A DNA stretch of 64,000 nt from the NCBI RefSeq assembly GCF_023078275.1, contig NC_062983.1, positions 5,573,001 to 5,637,000 on the forward strand, given 5' to 3'. The position numbers and the translations under genes are program-made. Below, in pieces: positions 22,105 through 31,721 of this stretch (positions are counted from its first letter, which is position 1; each line of letters begins with the position of its first letter). The notes under the pieces were generated by a model. It did not search any database and had not been told where the DNA came from. It saw nothing but the letters and a program-made list of their open reading frames with translations. The stretch comes from Leguminivora glycinivorella (Eukaryota > Arthropoda > Insecta > Lepidoptera > Tortricidae).

Positions 22105-22239
22105 CCCCCTTATTCATAAACGTACACTAAAGTTATCAAGCCGATAAAGTTCGTTTGTCCCTTTCCGACGTATTGGTGTGATAGAAAGGGACAATCGAAC
22201 TTCATCGGCTTGATAACTTTAGTGTACGTTTATGAATAA
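22105..22239. mobile_element. Palindromic mini-element (TWA-target type), copy 2
   Basis: CCCCCTTATTCATAAACG on the left and an inverted CGTTTATGAATAA on the right, with almost continuous pairing between arms apart from GACGTATTGGTGTG. Lies six bases beyond the hAT-like element. Confidence 0.85.
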
Positions 22240-22279
22240 TACGTTGTTTATAGTATGAGTAGGTACTAGCTCTGGAGAC

Positions 22280-22370
22280 TAGCCTAGGACCGGGATAAGT
22301 GGAGTACACGAAAGGAGGCCTATGCTCTGCAGTGGGCGATTAACAGCAAAAATGATGATGATGGATGGTT
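22280..22370 (+). pseudogene. RTE-like retrotransposon 3' end
   Basis: Frame reads DRDKWSTRKEAYALQWAIN, the conserved C-terminus of insect RTE RT proteins (D-R-D-K-W-R-T-R-x-E-A-Y-A-x-Q-W), then ATGATGATGATG. 5'-truncated to under 100 bases. Confidence 0.75.
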
Positions 22371-22889
22371 GTAGGTACAATATGGATAGTAGGAACACTA
22401 CCTATCTACGTATACTGCACTCGTGCGGAACGTACTTTTGAAAACGATCTTTACTGAAAACGATAACTGAATGTGCAGTGATCAATGCATGCGCTAAAAC
22501 CTAGGTAATTTGCAACTGTTATAGTCAAATAGTATAGAAAAAGCAGTTTTTTATTCTTATTAGTAACCCTGGGTATAGTTCTGTTACCAATACCAATCTA
22601 CCTATGGCAAATAATATTAATTATAAATAATTAGTTAACTACACTGACAGTATAGAAAAAGCCGTTTATTTATTCTTATTACTAACCCCCCGTATAGCTA
22701 ACATAATGTAGGTATAGTTACCATGTACCCATTGTGAATAATATTAATTATAAACAATTAGTTAATTGCACAACAAAATAATATTCCGTGACGTCACAAA
22801 AACCTCCTTATCCAACTCAAAAACAATAATAACATGATAATTACTAACTTAATAACCAAAATAGTCATAATTGTACCGACATCCGTAAC
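22371..22889. other. No recognised gene; short internal duplication
   Basis: TATAGAAAAAGC followed by TTTATTCTTATTA occurs twice (about 22532 and 22652), each followed by ATTATAAATAATTAGTTAA-like text: a diverged tandem duplication of about 120 bases. Otherwise unassigned. Confidence 0.5.
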
Positions 22890-23125
22890 GCAGCAATTAA
22901 GGAAAGGAGAAGCGTCACTAAGTACTTACGTAGCAAGACGCAGTAATGGAGCCAGCTCGGAACTACGTCCGCCGCGGCAGCCAATCAGCGAGCGCCGACA
23001 CGCCTACCGCGCTCGCGATTGGTCGAACGTGTAACTTTGAATATAGAACCGCTTTTTTTTCTAACGCCTCCGTGGAGAGTTCGCAGAAGGGAGGAGGCGA
23101 TGGGCCGTATAAAATCACTTACAAA
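22890..23125 (+). promoter_or_regulatory. CpG-rich promoter-like island
   Basis: A short CG-rich block in AT-rich DNA with CCAATCAG at 22981, the reverse CCAAT motif ATTGG at 23018, and TATAAAA at 23108 inside GGGCCGTATAAAATC. This arrangement is that of a pol II core promoter. No second copy is visible in this window and no convincing coding start follows, so it may serve a 5' UTR exon or be a degraded element. Confidence 0.4.
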
Positions 23126-23205
23126 TAGGATAATATTAAGTTTTACATTAACTTAATGGATATACAAATAGGATAACATGAAGTTTTACATTAACTTAAT
23201 GGAGA
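23121..23205 (+). repeat. 43-bp tandem duplication
   Basis: ACAAATAGGATAA...AGTTTTACATTAACTTAATG occurs at 23121 and again at 23164 with a few differences. It directly follows the promoter-like island. Confidence 0.85.
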
Positions 23206-23284
23206 TTCAAAGTATGGATGTAGCTACTTGGAGGCTGAGGATTCGTTTTATGAGGGTCATAGGTACTTACTTACATATTACACA

Positions 23285-23455
23285 TTATAGAAAATTCTTA
23301 CACAGATTTATTGACTCCCACGGTAAGATCAAGAAGGATTGTGTTGTGGGTACTCAGACAACGATATAATATAATATAGGTACAAATAGGTACTTATTAC
23401 CTACATGGAAAACATCCATGACCAAACCAGGAACAAATATTTGAGCTCATCCCAC
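23285..23455 (-). mobile_element. tRNA-headed SINE, tail type 1, headless
   Basis: On the minus strand: GGATGTTTTCCATG...GTTGTCTGAGTACCCAC...GGGAGTCAATAAATCTGTG. The tRNA head is missing. Confidence 0.75.
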
Positions 23456-23520
23456 AACTGAATTTTTTCAAAGTTGTCCACCCCACTTTTTTTGGATTTG
23501 GATATTTTTATGCAATCGTT
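23456..23520 (+). mobile_element. Fragment of the GGGCCATTTT mini-element
   Basis: CAAAGTTGTCCACCCCAC and TTTTTTTGGATTTGG match the left end of 60405-60717. Confidence 0.7.
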
Positions 23521-23758
23521 TGGTACCTACCAGTATTTGTCATATTCACGTTAGTTTACATTTCAAAAAATAAAGTTTTAATTTATTTGCTTAATCTATG
23601 GTAACCTGTTTACTGGGACCATTTTATTTTCTTCATGAAGTGCTATCAGAAAGGAAAAAGGGGTTTAATTTTCATAATCAATTGTTGTAGTGTGTTCATA
23701 ATTATTAATTGTATATAATATAGTAAGTTAACTCCTTATAAAAAAAAAAAACAACCAG

Positions 23759-23857
23759 ACGAATTAGACGGACGCCACTTAGCCGAGAGTCAACCAAAGG
23801 CGTAGCGCCATCTAGGCGAACGTACATTCGTGATGGTTTCGAGGTACGATTTGTTTT
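23759..23857 (+). repeat. Dispersed repeat fragment (GCGCCATCTAG family)
   Basis: GACGGACGCCACTTAGCCGA...AAAGGCGTAGCGCCATCTAG...TTTCGAGGTACG matches parts of 26153-26422 and 38035-38303. Cut by the hairpin at 23858. Confidence 0.55.
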
Positions 23858-23940
23858 TCTAGCACAACTTGCCTTGTCGCGCGCGATCCATGTCGCGCTT
23901 GATGTATGGACTCGCGCGCGACAAGGCAAGTTGTGCTAGA
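23858..23940. mobile_element. CTAGCACA hairpin mini-element, copy 1
   Basis: TCTAGCACAACTTGCCTTGT and its exact complement ACAAGGCAAGTTGTGCTAGA form an almost perfect 83-base palindrome, with CGCGCGCGA arms near the centre. Relatives by terminus: 29073-29209 and 62769-62849. Confidence 0.85.
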
Positions 23941-24031
23941 CTTTATACACGGTGCTCGTGAGCATTGTGAGAGATTTTAACAGCATATTCCTGATCCCAT
24001 TTTAAGACTAAAATGTCAGAATAAAATTTTT

Positions 24032-24253
24032 CAGTACAGATGGTGTTTTTTATACGCACTAGTGCGAGAAGTGGTTCATTATATGCCAGGTCGAAACTTC
24101 GAAGTGACATCTGTAATGAAAAAAGTCGTACGATACACGTGCGAAAAGGAAATTCGTAACTCGTGTCGATTTAAAACACTCCCTTCGGTCGTGTTTTAAT
24201 TTATCGCCACTCGTTTCGAACTTCCTTTTTTACGCACTTGTATCGTAATGTAC
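24032..24253 (+). mobile_element. AGTACA mini-element, copy 2
   Basis: CAGTACAGATGG...CACTAGTGCGAG at the left and CACTTGTATCGTAATGTACT at the right, with TCGTACGATACACGTGCGAA inside. Nested in the 23943-25034 element; the host text resumes in the same order as in 33925-34843. Confidence 0.85.
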
Positions 24254-24474
24254 TATTCTGGATTTCGCCTAATTTCTTATTGTTACTCAGTAAAAAAGGC
24301 ATTTTTAACGACGTTGATACCATTATGGAGAATAGTGTCACTATCCTCATTGATAGACTTGTTTTTATCATTATTATTATTCAAATAAGTTACACAGCAT
24401 AACAGTAAAAACTAAGGCACTGTGAAACTAAAAATAAAAAACAACAATGTATATAATCACATATTAAAAAATGC

Positions 24475-24562
24475 CCGTGTGGTGACCACCTTAAGAATTT
24501 CACCAAGAGGGCACCTTTACTTCCAGAAAATGACTTTAAGGTGTAGTAGAAGTCGACTATTC
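24475..24562 (+). repeat. Fragment of the GTGGTGACGGGTTA repeat
   Basis: GTGTGGTGACCACCTTAAGA...GTAGAAGTCGAC matches the left end of 51779-52027, degraded. Confidence 0.45.
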
Positions 24563-24641
24563 GAGATTTTCACACTTTTAAAATTTTAGGTAGTATTAAT
24601 TTTAGGTAGTACTAAAATTTTAAAAAGTGTCAAAATCTCGA
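24561..24641. repeat. Short inverted repeat
   Basis: CGAGATTTTCACACTTTTAA and ACTAAAATTTTAAAAAGTGT / CAAAATCTCG pair with few mismatches; loop of about 15 bases. Confidence 0.75.
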
Positions 24642-24741
24642 AAACCAGTTTCGACTTTTACTTTCAACCCCTTCGATTTTCTGCCATAGGTGGCCTGAAA
24701 CTTGAGTAGTTAAAAGGTTGTCCATCTAATTACCCCACATG

Positions 24742-24771
24742 TATATATATTATATATATATATATATATAT
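24742..24771 (+). repeat. (TA)n microsatellite
   Basis: About 14 TA units with one break. Confidence 0.9.
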
Positions 24772-24824
24772 CACATATTAAAAAATACAAAACAGAGAAA
24801 TCATGCAGAAACGTCTGCGAGCTC

Positions 24825-24935
24825 ATTAATAAATAAATAAATAAATATTATAGGACATTCTTACACAGATTGACTGAGGCCCACGGTAAGCTCAAGAAGG
24901 CTTGTGTTGTGGGTACTCAGACAACGATATATATA
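24825..24935 (-). mobile_element. tRNA-headed SINE, tail fragment (type 1)
   Basis: Minus-strand TCGTTGTCTGAGTACCCAC to TCTGTGTAAGAATGTCC plus the (TTTA)n end at 24826-24845. Truncated at the 5' side; poly-TTTA tail present. Confidence 0.8.
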
Positions 24936-25037
24936 AAATCATCATTGATAAAATGTCAAAAAGATTTTATTTCTTTTGGCCTCAGAAATGCGTGGTTAAA
25001 ATCTCTCGCAATGCTTACGAGCCCTCTGTATAGTATA

Positions 25038-25209
25038 CTAGCTTTTGCCCGCGGCTTCTCTCGCATTAGAAATAGACAAAAAGTAGCCTATGTTACTCTC
25101 CATCCCTTCAACTATCTCCACTTAAAAAATCACATCAATTCGTCGATCCGTTTTGCCGTGAAAGACGGACAAACAAACAGACACTTTCCCATTTATAATA
25201 TTAGTATGG
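25038..25209 (-). mobile_element. Helitron-like non-autonomous element, copy 3
   Basis: Minus strand: TCCATACTAATATTATAAAT to GCCGCGGGCAAAAGCTAG. Internally deleted like copy 2. It follows directly on the 23943-25034 element. Confidence 0.85.
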
Positions 25210-26152
25210 AAGTACGTCTTTCCTCTCGCTTTCGTCTAATGAACCACCCTGTACTGTAAATATTTCGCACACGGCGTATTTTTACAGCTTCCCATTCTAA
25301 TTTAGCGCCATAAAGCAGTTTATCTTGCGCCTGAGCATTTTCTCATACATTTTTATAGAACGAAAGCGGATGCCGAGTTGTAAACTCTCTAATTGGTATT
25401 TTATGACCACTTTATGCAAGAAAAGTCGTATCTGCACTTGAATTTGCATAATCTTTTACGTCTTTTAAAAGAAAATATGAGTGGAACAACCTGGCATAGA
25501 GCAATAAGGTTTAGAGTGTGCAATTTATATCTACAATTCTACATACCTAATTAGATAAAATATAGTTATTTATTATTTGTTATAAGTTTCAGTCAAGACA
25601 AGTTGTCAACGATTGCCATAGCTCCGCCTCTGCACATACAATAAAATACATACAGCTTTGAGAATTTTACCCTTTACAGAGAGAACTAATAGTACATTGT
25701 GCAACAAGGGGAGGAACTTGAATATTACTAACGAGAGTAAGTTAAATCGCGACAGCTTGCCGGAGCGATTACAAACTCGAGTTTGTAATATCATACTCCC
25801 CGAGTTACACACAATGTTTTTCATCACACTTGCAATATAAAAATATGTAAAAATATTAAAAAAATTAAATACGGTACTAGAAATTTTAAACTCCCTTTGG
25901 GAGAAGGATTTTTCTATAGGTAACTCACGCTCCGCCTGCGTGCAAAATCACATTTAGAGTGCGAGTATGATGAAAAAATATTTGTTGAAAATTAACCATA
26001 AATGGCTTCGTATGCAGTAAAGGGTTAAAGAAGTGTAGGCCGAAAAATAGCCGTCGGATTATTGTACGTACTACGTACACGTCTGATTGGGATGGAAACC
26101 AGTTTAATCAGTAATTAAGAGGATCGGAGAGGTCGAAATAAAATGTATAAGT
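25210..26152. other. No recognised gene or clear repeat
   Basis: AT-rich. A pair of complementary open frames at about 25606-25840 reflects the short inverted word CAAACTCGAGTTTG, not coding pressure. Confidence 0.4.
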
Positions 26153-26422
26153 AATCACAGTGCATAGACTGCCATCTCTTGACACAGGCTTAAAACTTTT
26201 GAACCTCAGTTTTGACAATTTGGCCCATATTCTTAGCTTGATATGTTTTAAAATGTCAAATATTAATATTAGCGCCATCTAGCCGAGCATTCCCCAAAGG
26301 TGTAACGCCATCTAGGCCACCGTACCTTCTCTGGCTTTGAGGTACGGTTTTTCCGTACCTTTTTCTCTAGGGCTTTGAGGTAGGTTTTTTTCTTAGACTT
26401 TATCCGTCTATACAGAGTTACA
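26153..26422 (+). repeat. GCGCCATCTAG repeat, copy 2
   Basis: Shares CAGTGCATAGACTGCCATCT, CTTTTGAACCTCAGTTTTGA, TATTAGCGCCATCTAGCCGA and GACTTTATCCGTCTATAC with 38035-38303. A local duplication of GGCTTTGAGGTA...TTTT is specific to this copy. Confidence 0.85.
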
Positions 26423-27067
26423 TATGTCTTTGCTACGAGTCATAAGCATTAATTGTATAAGTGTATAAAGGATTGTCCTTTAGACCCCCCCCCACTCCCC
26501 CCAAATCTAAGCTTATAAAACATAAAAACACGCAAAAATATATGAGAAAAATATGATTTTGATGCCCACTTCCAGGCTGCGAACAGCGCCTAGTTTTAAG
26601 CCTAAAATGCCCATACATTTCAAGGGTACGCCTTTTTGTATGGGCTTTGTCAGTCCAGTATTAAATCGTTTTTTGTATGTGTTATAAACTGTAATAAGTA
26701 GGTAAAAAAATCCAAATATAGAGACATCATTCTCTCTTATTTCTCTATCTATTCTTCAGACTAGTATAAATGTCTATTACGTCATTATTTATCGTTCCCC
26801 TACAAGTTAGCAACAACAATTTATATAAAAGACGTAAGTGCCAAATAGATGACCAGATAATATCATCAACGACGGTTTATGTTTCAAAGTAATATAATTA
26901 TTAGTTAGTCTTAGTTTCTTCCCAGTGGTTGTGAATTTAACTAGATAAGGTTTAGCGGTTTTACTTAACTATGAGAAGTAAATTAGAAGAGCTTTAGAGA
27001 TAACAACAGACATGCTTAGCTATCAGTTTTTAAATCACTTAACTGTCAATTTTTACATTATTTTAAA
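26423..27067. other. No recognised feature
   Basis: Contains a C-run (26487-26495) and otherwise AT-rich DNA. Confidence 0.4.
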
Positions 27068-27422
27068 AGCGTTGCACTTCGGAGAATGTATTCAAGAGCT
27101 ACGCGAGCTTATTCCATCGTCCGCATTCTACCATCGGACGCACGGCCGGTTTCCATCATTACTTTCCATCATTCTCGGTTTTCATCATTCTTTGTAGATA
27201 TTCTGTGAATTCGCACGAAGCGCTTTGCTTCTTTTTTTTTGCGCACCGCCAAGGAGTGGAATTCCTTGCCGGCGGCTTTATTTCCGAGCTCGTATAACCC
27301 GGCAACCTTCAAATCTAGGGTGAACAGGCATCTTCTGGGCGAGCTCACTCCATCGTAAGCCACGTCTTTGCCTTTGGCTAGTCTGTGGCCAAGAGTAAGC
27401 CCATTTATAATAATAAAAAAGG
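27068..27422 (+). pseudogene. CR1/Jockey-like non-LTR RT C-terminal remnant
   Basis: First frame: ECIQELRELIPSSAFYHRT; after a frameshift: RTAKEWNSLPAALFPSSYNP, then FKSRVNRHLLGELTPS and a stop, then the 3' UTR CCACGTCTTTGCCTTTGGCT and AATAATAAAAAA. This is the canonical C-terminus of Lepidoptera CR1/Jockey-like ORF2. 5'-truncated with a frameshift in the middle, hence dead. Shorter copies of its end lie at 14386 and 39320. Confidence 0.85.
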
Positions 27423-27439
27423 TCGTAGGTATTTTTAAA

Positions 27440-27650
27440 TGCCATGTAGTGACGGGTTAGAATTTCGCCAACTCCTTTCCTCCCACGGGTGTCGCAGCTT
27501 TGGGATATGGGTTCAATTGTGGCGTGAGGCTGGCAACCTGTCACTGCAATATCACGATTGCGTTTTCATTCAACCCCTTTATTGCTAAGAGCGGCATTTA
27601 GCAGTTCTGATTACTCCATATGGGAATTGGGAATAAAGGCGTGAGAGTGA
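27440..27650 (+). repeat. GTGACGGGTTA repeat, copy 1
   Basis: GTAGTGACGGGTTAGAATTTC...CCCACGGGTGTCGCAG...GGCTGGCAACCTGTCACTGC matches 51779-52027. Family has (ATGT)n 3' ends elsewhere, suggesting a retroposon; this end is decayed. Confidence 0.75.
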
Positions 27651-28084
27651 GAGTGTATATTAAAATCAACAGTGGATATTGTAGATTTTATCAAGTCTTG
27701 GTTCGATCAACTGTAATAACGCAACAAAATTCAAATATGTTTTATTACTACAACTTTGGTTCATAATACCAAAGTAGTAGTTTGGCCCTTTGCAACACTT
27801 ACTAACTGTAGATTGCAATTTTGTATTTTTGTATTTGTAAACCGTTGTCTAAACAGCAATGCCTCCATAGTCTACAGTAGACGCAAAGACCTGTGATGAT
27901 GATGAATTAAGCTCAAACTTGCCATATAGTCAAAACTTTACAAATTTTCCGTCCAATTCAGATGAACTAGATTAAAAGTAGATGCCTCTGTGCCCTCTGT
28001 TATGTTTTTCCTTTTAACTTGTGCCAGTTGTGCCCCAGTTAAGGATTTGCAAAAGCTAAGAAACACTTGGTAAGTATCCATTAA
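27651..28084. other. No recognised feature
   Basis: A short direct repeat flanks ACCAAAG/CTTTGGT words near 27750. No gene. Confidence 0.4.
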
Positions 28085-28441
28085 ATCGGAATAAGGTAAA
28101 CAATGCCCCGTTCGTTCTGTTATCGCATCCTGCGCGCGCGCCGGTCACGTAGCCAGGTTGTTCTAGAAGTTTATCGGGTGAGTCGAACGGGGGTTAAACC
28201 AGCCATAGTCGAGCGCATTATAAAACCAGTAATAACTCTTCTAACAAATTTTGCGCCGCGCGGTTTGTCCTTGAGTAGCGCTCGCACGCAGCGAGGTGCA
28301 GAGAGTAATTACATGTGGAAACGGACGATGGCGTGGCGCTGCCAAGGAAACGCGCGGCGCGGAGAATTAAACACCGATCGCGGGAGATTCACTACTGGGT
28401 CGTCCTTATACTGTGGTCAAGGTGACAATCACTCACGCTGA
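28085..28441. promoter_or_regulatory. CpG-rich island of unknown role
   Basis: GC- and CpG-rich against AT-rich flanks, with CTGCGCGCGCGCCGGTCACG and GGAAACGCGCGGCGCGG, and no other copy in this window. A 112-codon plus-strand frame begins at 28103 but is arginine-rich in the way CG-rich non-coding DNA gives. Minus strand shows GTATAAGGACG at about 28410. May be a promoter or 5' UTR exon. Confidence 0.35.
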
Positions 28442-28478
28442 GTAGTATTTTTAAAATCAACAAATAAATTAACTTTTT

Positions 28479-28830
28479 AACAAAAAATAAAACCGCCTTC
28501 AAAAATAAGCGCGTTACAAAACACGGAGAAACTAAAAAGCCAAAAATAACAAACCTTTGAATTCAGATTTCTTATCAGATTGCAATAATCTAAACATCCA
28601 AATTATAAACAAATCAATTATTTTTGAAGGCGGGGCCAGCCTGCGTATGGTTGGGAGGGGCAAACAGGTCTGGTACCGACTTCAAAAATAATTGATTTGT
28701 TTATAATTTGGATGTTTAGATTATTGCAATCTGATAAGAAATCTGAATTCAAAGGTTTGTTATTTTTGGCTTTTTAGTTTCTCCGTGTTTTGTAACGCGC
28801 TTATTTTTGAAGGCGGTTTTATTTTTTGTT
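28479..28830. repeat. Near-perfect inverted repeat, 155-bp arms, 42-base loop
   Basis: 28479-28633 pairs with 28676-28830 with one mismatch by eye (28630/28679) and no gap. Each arm is itself bounded by CCGCCTTCAAAAATAA-type ends (one reads CCGACTTC), so the structure looks like two head-to-head copies of one roughly 143-bp mini-element around a GC-richer spacer. Read through, it would fold into a long hairpin RNA. Confidence 0.95.
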
Positions 28831-28849
28831 ATTTTTGTTAGCCTGGTTT

Positions 28850-29040
28850 AGGGTCCCACTGATGGGTAGTCTCCCCTTTCTTCCACTAAACCTTGTTATT
28901 TGTATGACAATGCCATCCCGGGTAGAATGAGTCCAAGTCATCCCACCATCTCTTTTCTGGTCTGCCTGAGCCCCGCCCTGCACCCTCTACGGTGTTCCGT
29001 GGGTGAGTGGGTCCCACTCGGTGACCAGTTTGGCCCACAG
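28850..29040 (-). pseudogene. Non-LTR retrotransposon RT C-terminal remnant
   Basis: Minus-strand reading WAKLVTEWDPLTH, then GRGSGRPEKRWWDDLDSF, then WKKGETTHQ before the stop: the W-x-D-D-L segment and terminal W...E-x-F/T-x-Q-W pattern of Jockey/RTE-type ORF2 C-termini. Includes stops and a frame change. Confidence 0.7.
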
Positions 29041-29072
29041 TTCAGAGTGCAGAAATATCCAACCCAGTAGGC

Positions 29073-29209
29073 CTAGCACATGATTGCCGCGAGAGAATGT
29101 CACCGCGAGATAAATTAATGAAACGTCTTCTTCTACCTACCCGTATTAATGATATAAGGACTGGTAGTCTATATCGCGGCGACACACTCTCGCTGCAATC
29201 ATGTGCTAA
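29073..29209. mobile_element. CTAGCACA hairpin mini-element, copy 2
   Basis: CTAGCACATGATTGCCGCGA on the left and TCGCTGCAATCATGTGCTAA on the right. Shares only the CTAGCACA terminus with 23858 and 62769; the interior differs. Confidence 0.75.
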
Positions 29210-29508
29210 TGCTAAACCTGCAGTTCCATTTAAGCTTAGCTGAGTAGTATGCCGAAGTGTATCGAAGCCGCATCCGGCCTTTGAAAGGATTTTATCCTGC
29301 CTTCCACTATTTTAATTAGTGCGTTTATGACCAGCACACTAAATAAACCTTCTTTTTTATGAAAACCTGGCCCATTAAAATACCTTAAAACGTTGACCTC
29401 AAATAAAAAAAATTTGGCCACCACCACTATATCGAGAGAGCAGTCTATGCAACTTGACATTTGACAAAAATCCTCCATCATAAAGAACTTTGTCAAATTG
29501 CGTAGGTA

Positions 29509-29821
29509 CAGTCAACAACACAGCTGTAAATACAGATAATATGTATATATGTGTGTGTGTAGTTTATTATTGACAATATGTATTATTTGCTACATTTATG
29601 TTTCATTTTCAGTTACCTTTTTTATTTAAAGCCTGCACCCACTACTCTTTCTGTTTAGCCTGTTGGTTGACTGGTAGAGAATGTCTTTTGGCATTAAGTC
29701 CGCCATTTGTACTTTATTTGTTATATTGTGCAATAAAGTTTAAATAAATAAATTAATAAATATGTATACACACCTTAATGTACAGGCAATAAAGTTATGT
29801 CTACAGCTGTGTTGTTGACTA
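29509..29821. mobile_element. TIR mini-element with nested RTE tail
   Basis: CAGTCAACAACACAGCTGTA at the left, TACAGCTGTGTTGTTGACT at the right, flanked by TA. A (GT)n-like stretch lies near 29550. Confidence 0.8.
29656..29765 (+). mobile_element. RTE/SINE-type 3' tail, copy 1
   Basis: GGTTGACTGGTAGAGAATG, TTTTGGCATTAAGTCCGCC, GTGCAATAAAGTTTAAATAA and (ATAA)n. Same sequence at 51261-51346. Only the 3' end is present, consistent with 5'-truncated retroposition; nested in 29509-29821. Confidence 0.75.
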
Positions 29822-29859
29822 CAAAGAGATTGACAGTTTTGAGTACTATTTTTGCGTAT

Positions 29860-30110
29860 TTTTGACGACCGGTCTGGCCTAGCGCGTAGTGACCCTGCCT
29901 GCTACGCCGCGGTCCCGGGTTCGAATCCCGGTAAGGGCATTTATTTGTGTGATGAGCACAGATATTTGTTCCTGAGTCATGGATGTTTTCAATGTATATT
30001 TGTATATTATATATATCGTTGTCTGAGTACCTGCAACACAAGCCATCATGAGCTTACCGTGGGACTCAGTCAATCTGTGTAAGAATGTCCTATAATATTT
30101 ATTTATTTAT
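29860..30110 (+). mobile_element. tRNA-headed SINE (tail type 1), full
   Basis: Head TGACGACCGGTCTGGCCTAG...GGTCCCGGGTTCGAATCCC, body and TCGTTGTCTGAGTACC tail ending (TATT)n. Two open frames over it (29852-30082 and 29879-30073) are SINE shadows. Confidence 0.9.
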
Positions 30111-30528
30111 GTAGTAAAACTCTTTCACCAAAGAATTGTTAGTTTTCAAGCAATAGGAACAACAAAACTACACATTGTATCCTTGTTCCCAACACGGTCC
30201 CTTGTGCTGCGCGCTATCACCGGACGTGTGAACGGGCCTTTATGACCGTCTGGTCAGAACAACGCAGTTTTAATGGCTCGAGCGATAATAGACCGTACCC
30301 CGTTGCAGTAAAATCGGTAATAAACACAGCTTAACATAATAATTGCTTATGTTTTACCATGTAGTTGGATATTGATATGCTCTCGAAGTTTTGACATTGA
30401 AAAAGAACGCTTGAAAATTTTTAGAGGATTTAAGAGAGAACAAACATTTTTAAAAGTAACTAAGAACTAGTCTGTGGCCATGAAAAAGCCCAATAATAAA
30501 AAATAAAAAGCTGCATTTGTCAACTTAG
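30111..30528. other. No recognised gene
   Basis: CTAGTCTGTGGCCATGAAAA at about 30468 resembles the 3' UTR of the CR1-like tail; otherwise unassigned. Confidence 0.4.
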
Positions 30529-30790
30529 TTTGACGACCGGTCTGGCTCAGTCGGTAGTGACCCTGCCTGCTAAGCCGCGGTCCTGGGTTCGAATCCCTGT
30601 AAGGGCATTTATTTGTGTGATGAGCACAGATGTTCCTGAGTCCTGGATGTTTTCTATGTATTTAAGTATGTATTTATCTATTTAAGTATGTATATCGTCG
30701 CTTAGCACCCATAGTACAAGCTTTGCTTAGTTTGGGGCTAAGTTGATCTGTGTAATAAAGGTGCTAAGGTGTCCCCAATATAAAAAAAAA
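30529..30790 (+). mobile_element. tRNA-headed SINE (tail type 2), full
   Basis: Same tRNA-like head as the type-1 copies (GACCGGTCTGGCTCAGTCGG, GGGTTCGAATCCC) but the tail reads CGTCGCTTAGCACCCATAGT, TTTGCTTAGTTTGGGGC, GTGTCCCCAATAT and poly(A). Confidence 0.85.
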
Positions 30791-30792
30791 TG

Positions 30793-31087
30793 ATATGTAA
30801 AGTTTGAGCTCTTTCTACGAGTAACGATACCCCACTTGACCTAGTCACTTGACATTTACAGTTTGCCCCCTTTCATTTTGGTCATTTTCTATTATTAATA
30901 TTAATAAATTAAAAAAAAAATACTTTCAATTTGTAGAGGTTAACAATGTTCATAACTATTCCAAATTTCATATCGATAGCATAACTAGTTCTCGAGATAT
31001 TATGTGACAGACGTACAGCCAGACAGACGGACAGAGCGGCACCATAAGGGTTCCTTTTGTACCTTTTTGGTACGGAACCCTAAAAAT
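30793..31087 (+). mobile_element. GGGTTCC-type element, second subfamily, copy 1
   Basis: GAGCTCTTTCTACGAGTAACG...CCACTTGACCTAGTCAC...GCCAGACAGACGGACAG...GTACCTTTTTGGTACGGAAC. Inverted copy at 41436-41735. Non-coding. Confidence 0.75.
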
Positions 31088-31164
31088 TGTATGTACCCTC
31101 CGCGCGGAAGAAGTGAAAGTACTTATTTCAAAATTCGAGTTGGCAACACTGAGCGTTAAACGAT

Positions 31165-31316
31165 TGACGGCTCAGCCACGACATTGATTTAAGCGCGGCA
31201 GCGGTGGGCGGCGGCCATACATTGGAGCGAGACACAGCGATGGGACTTTTCATTCGCACGTATGGCTGCCGCTCACCGCTGTCGCGCTTAGACCAATGTC
31301 GTGGCTGGGCCGTAAT
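31165..31316. mobile_element. Hairpin mini-element
   Basis: GGCTCAGCCACGACATTG...GCGCGGCAGCGGTG against CACCGCTGTCGCGC...CAATGTCGTGGCTGGGCC. The CpG-rich arms look like an exon but pair with each other. Confidence 0.8.
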
Positions 31317-31376
31317 GTTGTCAGTTGGAAGTCGCATCAAAGTTCCACTTCAAAAATTTACAAATACCATCTAATG

Positions 31377-31704
31377 AGGATCCTCATTGCGTTATCCCGG
31401 CATTTGCCACGGCTCATGGGAGTCTGGGGTCCGCTTTGACAACTAATCCCAAGATTTGGCGTAGGCACTAGTTTTTATGAAAGCGATTGCCATCTGAACT
31501 TCCAACCCGAAGGATAACTAGGCCTTATTGGGATTAGTCCGGTTTCCTCACGATGTTTTCCTTCACCGAAAAGCGATTGGCAAATATCAAATGACATTTC
31601 GCACATAAGTCCCGAAAAACTCATTGGTACGAGCCGCGGATCGAACCCGCGACCTCCGGATTGAAAGTCGCACGCTCTTACCGCTAGGCCACCAGGCGCT
31701 TACG
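31377..31704 (-). mobile_element. tRNA-derived SINE, second family, with 17-bp target duplication
   Basis: Flanked by identical ACAAATACCATCTAATG at 31360-31376 and 31705-31721. On the minus strand it begins with a tRNA-like head (GGTGGCCTAGCGGTAAGAGC, CGCGGGTTCGATCC) and continues GAAGGAAAACATCGTGAGGA to GGGATAACGCAATGAGG. Length 328. Another copy with its own duplication is at 63050-63382. Confidence 0.95.
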
Positions 31705-31721
31705 ACAAATACCATCTAATG

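Larger units (their letters stand above)
23943..25034. mobile_element. 1.1-kb TIR element (CACGGTGCTCG family), copy 1
   Basis: TATACACGGTGCTCGTGAGC...GAGAGATTTTAACA on the left; TTAAAATCTCTCGCAATGCT...CTGTATAGTA on the right. Contains nested AGTACA and SINE copies, an inverted repeat at 24561-24641 and a TA tract. Same layout as 33925-34843. No transposase frame. Confidence 0.65.

Noticed and set aside
24870..25259. 129-codon plus-strand frame
   Set aside because: Starts in an inverted SINE tail and continues through a TIR end into an antisense Helitron-like copy.
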